Assembly: GCA_021812735.1 (NCBI GenBank)
Contig: JAKAMV010000729.1
Coordinates: 1-5,180, forward strand
Length of the DNA stretch: 5,180 bases
Origin: Chloroflexota bacterium
GTDB lineage: Bacteria; Chloroflexota; Limnocylindria; Limnocylindrales; CSP1-4
Direction: 5' to 3'
Each line of letters begins with the position of its first letter. Position 1 is the first letter of the stretch. The notes under the pieces were generated by a model, which did not search any database, was not told the origin of the DNA, and worked only from the letters and a program-made list of their open reading frames with translations. Of this stretch, positions 1 through 4,935 are shown one piece after another. Both the position numbers and the translations under genes were made by a program.

Positions 1-24
1 GAGGCGCGGGTCTGCCGCAGGACC

Positions 25-861
25 TCAGGCGGTCACCGTTGCCAAGGCACTCTCCGTCCGGGGCGAGACGGGACCCCTCGGTCCCGGGCGAGTGTGGACC
101 GATGAGCGCTGCCAGCCCGAGCCCAGGAGCTGCTCTCGGATGGCCTTGACCAGCCCGGCGTGATCGTCGCTGATCACGAGACGCACGCCATGCAGACCAC
201 GCACCACGAGCGAGCGGATGAAGGCTGGCCAGGCCGATCCCTCGTCGTTGCCCGACGCGAGCTCGATGCCGAGCACGCGGCGTTCACCGCTCATGGCCAC
301 ACCGGTCGCCACCAGGGCCGCCATCGACACGACCCGACCCGCCTCGCGCACCTTGAGATAGGTGGCGTCGAAGAAGACATACGGATACGCCTCGGCGAGT
401 GGCCGGTTGCGGAACGTCGCGACCTCGGCGTCGAGGGCGGCGCAGATCCGGCTGACCTCGCTGCGGCTGATGCCGGTGATCCCGAGGCTCTGCACCAGAT
501 CGTCGACGCGGCGGGTCGAGACGCCCAGGACGTAGGCCTCCTGGACGACCGCGAGCAGGGCTCGCTCGGCCCGCCGGCGTGGTTCGAGAAGACTCGGGAA
601 GTAGCTGCCGTCGCGGACGCGGGGGATCGAGAGCTCGATCGAGCCGACGCGGGTGTCCCAGCGTCGATCTCGATAGCCGTTGCGCGACGTCAGCCGGCGA
701 TCGGGTGCTCGCTCGCCCTTGGGCACCCCCGTGAGCTCGGTTACTTCGGCTTCCATCACGCCCTGGGCCAGGAGGTGGACCGCTTCCCGCAGGAAGTCGC
801 TGTCGCCTTCCTCGATCGCCTTGCGGACGCTCTCGAGCACGGCCATGCTGTCGTCGGCCAT
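25..861 (-). pseudogene. IS256-family (mutator-type) DDE transposase, 3'-truncated and probably inactive
   Basis: IS256 transposases cut and join the element's ends using a D-D-E catalytic triad. The frame gives 278 residues; the family is usually about 400. The N-terminus carries the typical 'ELTGVPKGER' and 'NGYRDRRWDTRVG' stretches (about residues 43-73) and the 'IPRVRDGSYFPSLLEPRRR' segment (79-97). The first Asp is D165 in 'FFDATYLKV'; the second is D232 in 'VISDDHAGL'. The family motif W-Q-R-C-x-x-H reads W250-Q-R-S-S-V-H256 here, so the conserved Cys has become Ser253. After H256 the similarity becomes poor, although 'PRTESALATV' still looks like the family, and a TGA at 25-27 ends the frame. 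The catalytic Glu, expected roughly 100 residues after D232, is absent. Another frame near positions 2-25 reads 'EVLRQTRA', which may be displaced family sequence, so a small indel is plausible. The ATG at 861 is supported by GAAAGGGA 7 nt upstream. Family assignment is firm; inactivity is inferred. Confidence 0.85.
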
Positions 862-868
862 CGTGGTG

Positions 869-876
869 TCCCTTTC
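869..876 (-). promoter_or_regulatory. Ribosome binding site of the IS256 transposase
   Basis: On the minus strand, GAAAGGGA lies 7 nt upstream of the ATG at 861-859, a good Shine-Dalgarno match at a normal distance. It favours this ATG over the in-frame ATG five codons further in (846-844). Confidence 0.6.
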
Positions 877-945
877 GTCGTCGGCTGCAACTCCAACGAC
901 GCGAGGATGACGCGGTGGCCGCCCTCGTTCACGGCCTACCTGCTG

Positions 946-965
946 TTACACCACGCTACGGGACC
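946..965 (-). repeat. Candidate outer terminal inverted repeat of the IS256 element
   Basis: Read inward on the minus strand this is GGTCCCGTAGCGTGGTGTAA. It lies between the transposase start and the neighbouring hairpin region, where the element's left end is expected. The partner repeat is outside the window, so the call rests on position and general resemblance to IS256-type ends only. Confidence 0.4.
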
Positions 966-972
966 TGACCCG

Positions 973-1009
973 GGGCGACTGGCGATAGTTCGATCGACAA
1001 GGGTCGCCC
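973..1009. repeat. 7-bp inverted repeat with a 23-nt loop beside the IS256 tip
   Basis: GGGCGAC (973-979) is the exact reverse complement of GTCGCCC (1003-1009). The 23-nt spacer contains the palindrome TCGATCGA (990-997). The structure lies between the IS256 end and the 3' end of the minus-strand membrane-protein gene. It could be a transcription barrier, or a foldable target site of the kind some insertion sequences prefer. Function is not shown by the sequence. Confidence 0.35.
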
Positions 1010-1085
1010 GACGCAAGCGAGACGAAGCCGACCGCCTTCGTAACGTGGGCAACTCCGACGACTCCTGTGCCGGACCATGCCATCC

Positions 1086-1109
1086 CGCGCGCGCGATCGC
1101 CCGCGCGCG
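1086..1109 (-). terminator. Candidate GC-only hairpin terminator of the minus-strand membrane-protein gene
   Basis: CGCGCGCG at 1102-1109 can pair with CGCGCGCG at 1086-1093 across an 8-nt loop. On the minus strand the stem begins about 8 nt after the TGA stop at 1120-1118. The stem is very stable, but no U-run follows it, so it would be a U-less terminator of the sort proposed for high-GC bacteria. Alternating CG runs are also simply frequent in such DNA. Placement right after a stop codon is the main support. Confidence 0.4.
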
Positions 1110-1117
1110 ACTCGGCG

Positions 1118-1816
1118 TCAACTCGTCGAAGCGCGGGGGTCACGGCCGAGTGCCCACGAGACGACCGCGCGACCGGCGACCTGTTCGAGGGCTTTGACGC
1201 CGTCCTCGAGAGTCGCGTAGCGCAACCGATACGCCATCACCTGGGAGATGCGCACCCGGTAGACTGCGCCGTGCTTCTCGAGCCGCACGAGCACGCGATC
1301 GCCTGCCCGGACCGGCATGCCCCGCTCAGCGGCCCACCGGCGGGCCAGCGCGCGCAACCCACCCCCCTCGTACGTGACCCGCCCGCCGCCGCGAGGATGG
1401 CCGCGGATCGGCCGGCGCGCGGGACGCGCCAAGTCGTAGAGCCAGGCGAGCAGATCCAGCTCGAGCAGGGTGTCCGCGTCGAGATCCGCGGGCGACGCGA
1501 CGAGCCGCCAGCCGCCGATCGCGGGGTACGGCGAGCGCTCGTGCCGGCGGATCTGCCGGGCCCGGTCTCGCTCGGCGGCAAGGGCGGCGACCCACGCGGC
1601 GGACCCCGCGACGATCCAAGCGGCGATGGGACCGCCATACGGGACGTCGACGAGCGACGCGACGGCGAGACCGAGCAGCACCGCGAGGTAGGCGGCTCGC
1701 CACACCGCTAGGCGAACCCGCTCGCGCTCCCAGCGCTCACGCAGGGCGCGCACGAGCGGACGGAGCACGGGTCGGGCATCGTCCGGGCGGGCGGCGGTAG
1801 GCAGGGCGGCTGGCAA
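1118..1816 (-). CDS. Unrecognised two-helix membrane protein with soluble C-terminal domain
   Basis: I do not recognise a family. The 232-residue product has a basic, arginine-rich N-terminal segment (about residues 20-36), then two hydrophobic helices. The first spans roughly residues 36-57 ('AYLAVLLGLAVASLVDV' core); the second spans 62-81 ('PIAAWIVAGSAAWVAALAAE'). Another basic stretch follows (82-94). Basic residues on both sides point to a helical hairpin with both termini in the cytoplasm. The remaining 140 or so residues look soluble: a helix rich in Leu/Asp near 113-128, a Gly/Arg-rich turn (138-154), and a likely beta-rich part near 168-200 ('GDRVLVRLEKHGAVYRVRI'). The start is TTG at 1816-1814, chosen because GAGGG lies 5 nt upstream and an in-frame stop occurs before any better start. 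The gene is divergent from the transposase-like gene at 1994. No function can be inferred. Confidence 0.7.
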   Translation of the reverse strand: MPAALPTAARPDDARPVLRPLVRALRERWERERVRLAVWRAAYLAVLLGLAVASLVDVPYGGPIAAWIVAGSAAWVAALAAERDRARQIRRHERSPYPAIGGWRLVASPADLDADTLLELDLLAWLYDLARPARRPIRGHPRGGGRVTYEGGGLRALARRWAAERGMPVRAGDRVLVRLEKHGAVYRVRISQVMAYRLRYATLEDGVKALEQVAGRAVVSWALGRDPRASTS

Positions 1817-1821
1817 GCAGA

Positions 1822-1826
1822 CCCTC
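1822..1826 (-). promoter_or_regulatory. Ribosome binding site supporting a TTG start
   Basis: GAGGG on the minus strand lies 5 nt before the TTG codon at 1816-1814. It decides the start: no in-frame ATG exists at the 5' end, and the only upstream in-frame GTG (1867) is followed by a TGA before 1816. Confidence 0.45.
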
Positions 1827-1887
1827 GCGAGGCGGATATGTCACGAGCGTCCGCGCGGATCCCGCACGGTCAAGCGCGCACCTGCTC

Positions 1888-1901
1888 ACGGTCCGTGGAC
1901 C
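1888..1901. repeat. Candidate left terminal inverted repeat
   Basis: ACGGTCCGTGGACC pairs with 4045-4058 on the opposite strand with two mismatches (positions 9 and 12). It also contains an internal inverted repeat, GGTCC-GT-GGACC. Support is limited because no target-site duplication is visible. Confidence 0.25.
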
Positions 1902-1951
1902 CTGGGACGCACACGTATGACCGAATGCGGTTGGGGAATGGCTAGCCCGTT

Positions 1952-1972
1952 CGTGCCATACAACGTGGCACG
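1952..1972. promoter_or_regulatory. 7-bp dyad upstream of the transposase-like gene (candidate operator or 5' hairpin)
   Basis: CGTGCCA (1952-1958) and TGGCACG (1966-1972) are perfect reverse complements separated by TACAACG. The dyad ends 21 nt before the GTG start at 1994. The spacer contains TACAAC, a passable -10-like hexamer but without a well-spaced -35 box. It could be a repressor operator over the promoter, a hairpin limiting translation, or part of a transposon end. No clear Shine-Dalgarno lies between the dyad and the GTG. Confidence 0.35.
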
Positions 1973-1993
1973 TTCGCTGCCGACTCTGCCGTT

Positions 1994-4045
1994 GTGGCGG
2001 GTGCTGGACGACCTCTGACGACCGGCGTGAAACGGCCGACCTGTCCAATCGGGCACGTCGGGCGGATCTGGCTCGACGGCCGCAAGATCAGTGGCAAGGG
2101 CCGCTTCGAGCGGACGCGCTTCCGGTGCGTGCCCGACGAGGACCGCGACTACGCGAGGCAGCGCAAGCACGGCCCCAACGAGCACGTCTTCCTGGCCCCG
2201 CGGCCGGCACGCCGCGAGGCCGGCACAAGCTCCGAGTGCGGCCACTGCGAGCGGCCGTTCGCCCGCAACGAGGGGCTCGCCGGGGGGTGGCGGTTCCCCT
2301 TCGTGGTCCAGGAGATCGCGGCCGCCCTGGAGCGCGTCGGCCAGGGCGCGACGTATCGGGCGACGAGCCGCGAGCTGCGCGCCTCGATCGGACGGCGTTC
2401 GGCCCGCGGCAAGCGCCAGGGCAAGGTGCCGATCAACGGCGCCCTTGTCATGGACTGGATGGACGTGTTCGGCCCCGACATCGTGGGCACGTTCGCGCCG
2501 TCGCGCTGGCCGCGGATCGTCGCCCTCGACGCCTTCGCCATCCGCGTCCGGGACCACTCGGAGTGCTGCAAGAACCGCATCCTCGAGGGCGGCCTCCGGC
2601 GATCCCGGCACCCCGGACCCGACGCCGTGCGCGACGCGTCGGGCTACGTCCGGCACCCGAAGATCAGGCACCCCGCCCCGGTCCGCGAGACCGGCCGCGT
2701 GCTGGTCGCCGTCGGCTACGAGCACCCCGGCGCCGCGCCGCGGCCCTGGCTCGTCCGGTTCGCCGGCGGCGGAGACCAGGAGTCGTGGGACGAGTTCCTC
2801 CGCTCGCTCGAGGGCGCGCCCGAATGGGTGGTGTCGGACCGGGATGGCGCGATCGCGGGCGCCGTGTCCGCGGTCTGGGGCAGCGCAACGCACTACTTCT
2901 GCGAGCAGCACATCGCGGACAACGCCGCGGAGGCCGCCCGCAAGGATGGCCTCGAGCCGCGCGACGGGGTGCTGAAGGACATCCTCGAGCAGATGCAATA
3001 CGGGCCCGAGGAGTATGGCCGGGCCGAGGGTGCTGCCCGCGCGTTCGCCAGCCCGACCCTCATCGAGTGGCTCGAGCGGAACCGCGATCTCGTGCTCGGC
3101 CAAGTCGCGAAGCGCGAGGGCAAGGGCCTGAACCCCCGCTCGGCGGGCGCCACCGAGTCGGTCATCAGCGCCGTCCAGCACGCCATCGAGGACCGCGAAC
3201 CCTACTTCGCGAACGCCGACCGGCTGAACCTTCTCCTCGCCCTCCTGCGGATCCACCTCGACGGCAAGGCGTCGGCGGCCGCCTACTCGCGCGTCATCCG
3301 GGCGCGTCTCGCCAAGGCCGGCGGCCGCTCCGAGGCCGACTGGACCGTGCTGCGGGACCGAGACGGCTACATCAGCTCGATCGAGATGCTCCTGGCCGAT
3401 TGCGCCGAGCGAGCTCGCCAGGCGGAGACGCGCCGCCGCGCGCCCGGCAAGGCCGAGTGCTACCGCGAGCGCAAGGCCCTCTACGACGCCGAGCGGGCAG
3501 TCCTGGGCTGGGAGAAGGCACCCCGCGGCCGGCCCCGCGTCGAGCGCGCCGCGCCGGGCTCGGTGGCCGGCAAGCACGTGTCCGACTTTGGCTGGCTCCT
3601 CGCGGAGTGGGACCACACGAAGAACATGCCGCTTGGCCTCGAGCCCGAGACGACGCCGGCGGGCTCCGGGCTCCTCGCCTGGTGGCGGTGCTGGGCGGGT
3701 CCGGACCACTCCTGGCAGGCGCAGGTCCGGAGCCGCTCGGTCCGCGGCGTCGGCTGCCCGTTCTGCATGCACCGCAACGTCGCGCCCTCCGAGGCGCTCT
3801 CGAAGACGCATCCCGATCTCGCCGCGCAGTGGCACCCGACCCGCAACGGCACGAAGCTGCCGAGCGACTTCACCTACGGCTCGCACTTCGAGGCCTGGTG
3901 GCAGTGCCCGGTCTACAAGTCGCACGTGTGGCGCACTCGGATCTCGAGCCGGACCTCGATGCTCGCCAACTGCCCGCAGTGCTACGAGCTCGCGCAGCGC
4001 GGCGTCCGGCTCCCGGCCCCACGTCAGGACGCCAAGGCGTCGTAG
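1994..4045 (+). CDS. DDE transposase-like protein with two C-terminal DUF4379-type zinc ribbons
   Basis: The 683-residue product appears to be a DNA-cutting/joining enzyme of the RNase H fold, in the broad IS256/MULE-like group. Residues 17-45 hold C17, H21 and C45, and C82-x2-C85 follows, suggesting one or two N-terminal zinc sites. Residues 100-135 are helical, with a 'GATYRATSRELR' segment that may be a DNA-binding helix-turn-helix. The catalytic core shows D179 ('RIVALDAFAI'), D282 ('WVVSDRDGAI') and E388 ('AGATESVISAV'). C303-x2-H306 follows the second Asp, as in IS256/MULE enzymes. A charged helical linker (about 430-520) leads to two repeats: C566-x5-H572-x15-C588-x2-C591 and C638-x5-H644-x15-C660-x2-C663. 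Each is preceded by a Trp pair (W563-W564, W635-W636) and has the W two residues after the His, as in the DUF4379 probable zinc-ribbon family. The start is GTG at 1994, the only start codon after the in-frame TAG at 1943; GTG at 2027 is an alternative. Neither has a clear Shine-Dalgarno. All motifs are intact. It could be active or domesticated. Confidence 0.85.
   Translation: MAGAGRPLTTGVKRPTCPIGHVGRIWLDGRKISGKGRFERTRFRCVPDEDRDYARQRKHGPNEHVFLAPRPARREAGTSSECGHCERPFARNEGLAGGWRFPFVVQEIAAALERVGQGATYRATSRELRASIGRRSARGKRQGKVPINGALVMDWMDVFGPDIVGTFAPSRWPRIVALDAFAIRVRDHSECCKNRILEGGLRRSRHPGPDAVRDASGYVRHPKIRHPAPVRETGRVLVAVGYEHPGAAPRPWLVRFAGGGDQESWDEFLRSLEGAPEWVVSDRDGAIAGAVSAVWGSATHYFCEQHIADNAAEAARKDGLEPRDGVLKDILEQMQYGPEEYGRAEGAARAFASPTLIEWLERNRDLVLGQVAKREGKGLNPRSAGATESVISAVQHAIEDREPYFANADRLNLLLALLRIHLDGKASAAAYSRVIRARLAKAGGRSEADWTVLRDRDGYISSIEMLLADCAERARQAETRRRAPGKAECYRERKALYDAERAVLGWEKAPRGRPRVERAAPGSVAGKHVSDFGWLLAEWDHTKNMPLGLEPETTPAGSGLLAWWRCWAGPDHSWQAQVRSRSVRGVGCPFCMHRNVAPSEALSKTHPDLAAQWHPTRNGTKLPSDFTYGSHFEAWWQCPVYKSHVWRTRISSRTSMLANCPQCYELAQRGVRLPAPRQDAKAS
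3572..3982 (+). repeat. Tandem zinc-ribbon repeats within the transposase-like protein
   Basis: Residues about 527-591 and 599-663 are two diverged copies of one domain. Both open with a short helix ending in a Trp (W539 in 'LLAEWDHTKN', W613 in 'LAAQWHPTRNG'), then W-W-x-C, then H-x-W, then C-P-x-C. The ligand spacing (C-x5-H-x15-C-x2-C) is the same in both. DUF4379-type domains characteristically occur in tandem; they are thought to bind zinc and probably nucleic acid. Confidence 0.75.
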
Positions 4046-4058
4046 GCCCGCGGACCGT
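4045..4058. repeat. Candidate right terminal inverted repeat
   Basis: This is the partner of 1888-1901: 12 of 14 bases match in inverted orientation. It begins at the last base of the transposase-like gene's TAG stop and ends 39 bp before the next gene. It may simply be a chance GC-rich match. Confidence 0.25.
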
Positions 4059-4085
4059 CCGGCACGCGCCGCGCGGCCCGCGATG

Positions 4086-4091
4086 TAGCGT
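4086..4091 (+). promoter_or_regulatory. Candidate -10 element for a leaderless transcript
   Basis: TAGCGT fits the TAnnnT -10 pattern and is followed by exactly 6 nt before the ATG at 4098. Transcription would then begin on the A of that ATG, giving a leaderless mRNA, which is common in Actinomycetota and some related groups. No Shine-Dalgarno precedes 4098, consistent with this. No clear -35 box is visible. Confidence 0.35.
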
Positions 4092-4097
4092 TCACGA

Positions 4098-4520
4098 ATG
4101 AGGATGTCCGAGCAGGACCGAACCGACATGGACGCACCCTCGCCGGCGCCGCGAGACCCGTCCTCAGGCCCTCCGCGGCTGCTGCCCGGCCGATCGCAGA
4201 TCTCCTACATGCGCGTCGGCATGGCCAGCCTCGGCGTTGGCGTCGTGGGTCTGGTCGCGATGGTCGGGGGGACGCTGCTGTTCGAGAACACGCCCAGCGT
4301 CCGCCAGCCGCTCGTGCTCCTGACTGGCGGCCCCGCAGTGGCGGCAAGCTTCGTGATGCTGTGGGCGGCAATCGGGGCGTGGCTGAGGGCCCGACGTGAA
4401 GCGGCGGCGGGCTACACGACCGCATTCGGTCAAGGGATGCTCTCGGGCCGGCCCTACTACGAGCTCTGGCAGCTCGACGACAAGACGGGCGAAGTCCTCC
4501 GGCGGCCTGGCGAACGCTAG
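4098..4520 (+). CDS. Small two-helix membrane protein of unknown function
   Basis: I cannot name a family. The 140-residue product has a polar, Pro-rich N-terminal segment (about residues 1-37). A Gly/Val-rich hydrophobic helix spans roughly 39-62 ('LGVGVVGLVAMVGGTLLF'), a short loop follows, and a second helix spans about 72-95 ('LVLLTGGPAVAASFVMLWAAIGAWL'). A basic stop, 'RARRE', comes next. The C-terminal tail (residues 101-140) contains 'AGYTT', a Tyr pair and 'ELWQLDDKTGEVLRRPGE', and reads like a conserved short cytoplasmic tail. The basic residues after helix 2 suggest a hairpin with both ends inside. Possible starts are ATG at 4098, 4104 and 4128. The first suits the leaderless signal just upstream; the last has AGGA 10 nt ahead of it. 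The gene follows the transposase-like gene by 52 bp and may be the host gene beside that element. Confidence 0.7.
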   Translation: MRMSEQDRTDMDAPSPAPRDPSSGPPRLLPGRSQISYMRVGMASLGVGVVGLVAMVGGTLLFENTPSVRQPLVLLTGGPAVAASFVMLWAAIGAWLRARREAAAGYTTAFGQGMLSGRPYYELWQLDDKTGEVLRRPGER

Positions 4521-4571
4521 CCGCAGGACCGGACGGCTACGGCGTCCCGGCGCGCGGCACGCCCACGGCCT

Positions 4572-4588
4572 CGCGGGGCGCTCCCGCG
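4572..4588 (+). terminator. Candidate hairpin terminator after the small membrane-protein gene
   Basis: CGCGGG (4572-4577) and CCCGCG (4583-4588) form a perfect 6-bp stem with a GCGCT loop, 51 nt after the stop codon at 4520. Only a weak T-run (ATTT at 4594-4597) follows, some 5 nt beyond the stem. This is plausible but not strong. Confidence 0.3.
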
Positions 4589-4689
4589 CGCCGATTTCCG
4601 GAGACTTGCGCGTGGTATTTCTGAAACCCCGTCTTGTGCGTCAAGAACGGTTGGTAAGTCGAGCGTCGGGGGTGTGCTAACTGTGGGGC

Positions 4690-4716
4690 GGTTGCCAACG
4701 CAACCATCTTGGCAGC
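4690..4716 (+). promoter_or_regulatory. Two mutually exclusive hairpins
   Basis: GGTTGC (4690-4695) pairs perfectly with GCAACC (4700-4705) around a CAAC loop. The overlapping segment 4691-4698 can instead pair with 4709-4716, with TGCCAA/TTGGCA at its core plus one G-U and one G-C pair. The two folds cannot coexist because they share the same 5' arm. Such an arrangement can act as an RNA switch or attenuator, but no ligand-type motif, leader peptide or terminator U-run is evident. Either stem could equally be an operator dyad. Confidence 0.2.
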
Positions 4717-4865
4717 TGACCTCGGGTGGCAGCGGACGCTGTCGCGACCAGCGGGAACCCGGATGGCGTTGCCCACCGGTGACTTGACCGACTCGCACCT
4801 CGCCGGCGCGAGGCACGGCTGGACGCCGAGTCATTCCCCGCCCACGATCACCGCTGACGAAGATT

Positions 4866-4890
4866 GAACGTTCCGTCGCGCCCCGCAGTC
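4866..4890 (+). promoter_or_regulatory. Possible ECF-type promoter of the sigma-factor gene
   Basis: GAAC (4866-4869) and GTC (4888-4890) are separated by 18 nt, the layout of many ECF-recognised promoters (a GAAC-like -35 and a TC-containing -10). The site sits about 45 nt before the ATG at 4936. ECF genes are often self-activated, so the position is suggestive. The GAAC is also half of the palindrome GAACGTTC (4866-4873). Both motifs are short and could be chance. Confidence 0.3.
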
Positions 4891-4921
4891 ATCTCGGGCA
4901 CGGTGGAAGGCATCGCGGCGC

Positions 4922-4927
4922 GGGAGA
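4922..4927 (+). promoter_or_regulatory. Ribosome binding site of the ECF sigma factor
   Basis: GGGAGA lies 8 nt before the ATG at 4936, at normal Shine-Dalgarno distance. A second purine block, GAGG, at 4929-4932 is too close to the start to be the main site. This supports 4936 as the start codon. Confidence 0.55.
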
Positions 4928-4935
4928 CGAGGCAC

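Larger units (their letters stand above)
1..965 (-). mobile_element. IS256-family insertion sequence, partial (transposase 5' part and outer end)
   Basis: The element is assigned from its transposase, which matches IS256-family proteins over the N-terminal and central parts. Its outer boundary on the high-coordinate side is inferred. Read on the minus strand, the sequence GGTCCCGTAGCGTGGTGTAA lies at 965-946, about 85 bp ahead of the transposase start. That is where IS256-type elements usually carry their terminal repeat, and tips ending in a GTGTAA-like motif are common in the family. The opposite end lies left of position 1, so neither the partner repeat nor the 8-9 bp target duplication typical of the family can be tested. 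The exact tip could be off by several bases. Confidence 0.6.
1888..4058 (+). mobile_element. Possible transposon unit carrying the zinc-ribbon DDE transposase (tentative)
   Basis: The transposase-like gene stands alone between what look like host genes. ACGGTCCGTGGACC at 1888-1901 matches the reverse complement of 4045-4058 (ACGGTCCGCGGGCC) at 12 of 14 positions, including the first eight. That would define an element of about 2.17 kb whose right repeat overlaps the last base of the stop codon. The 7 bp outside each end (CCTGCTC and CCGGCAC) agree at only 5 of 7 positions, so there is no clean target duplication. In GC-rich DNA matches of this size are not very rare by chance. The boundaries are a hypothesis. 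Confidence 0.25.
4521..4935. other. 415-bp intergenic region without a convincing gene
   Basis: Open frames here have no recognisable motifs, no family resemblance and no good start signals, so I call none. From the left, the region holds a small inverted repeat (GGACG 4531-4535 with CGTCC 4543-4547), a GC hairpin at 4572-4588, and a less GC-rich island at about 4593-4660. Within the island are two similar 13-mers, GACTTGCGCGTGG (4603) and GTCTTGTGCGTCA (4631), matching at 9 of 13 positions. Further on are two competing hairpins at 4690-4716, another hairpin (CCTCGC 4798-4803 with GCGAGG 4808-4813), and a possible ECF-type promoter ahead of the sigma-factor gene. It may include the 5' leader of that gene or the relic of an insertion element; I cannot tell which. 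Confidence 0.6.

Noticed and set aside
160..1197. A 345-codon plus-strand open frame across the IS256 transposase and its flank.
   Set aside because: It runs antisense to a recognisable IS256 transposase and crosses the inferred element end. Its product is His/Arg/Asp-rich with no family resemblance.
1067..1711. A 214-codon plus-strand open frame antisense to the membrane-protein gene.
   Set aside because: The product is Pro/Arg/Asp-rich with no domain. The opposite strand encodes two clean hydrophobic helices and has a well-placed ribosome binding site.
1850..1859. A perfect 10-bp palindrome (TCCGCGCGGA) upstream of the minus-strand membrane-protein gene.
   Set aside because: Short palindromes built from CG alternation are common in DNA this GC-rich, and nothing else marks it as an operator.
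1886..4129. A 747-codon open frame on the minus strand lying antisense to the transposase-like gene.
   Set aside because: Its product is low-complexity Ala/Arg/Gly/Val-rich sequence without recognisable domains, whereas the plus-strand frame has clear catalytic and zinc-binding motifs. Long antisense frames are usual opposite GC-rich genes.
4784..4812. TTGACC at 4784-4789 as a -35 box of a housekeeping promoter.
   Set aside because: The expected -10 position is pure GC sequence within a hairpin, with no TAnnnT-like hexamer at 16-19 nt spacing.
4517..4834. Two minus-strand open frames (105 and 79 codons) and the end of a plus-strand frame in the 4521-4935 gap.
   Set aside because: None has a recognisable motif, a convincing start signal or a coding-like composition. 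They cross hairpins and look like chance frames.
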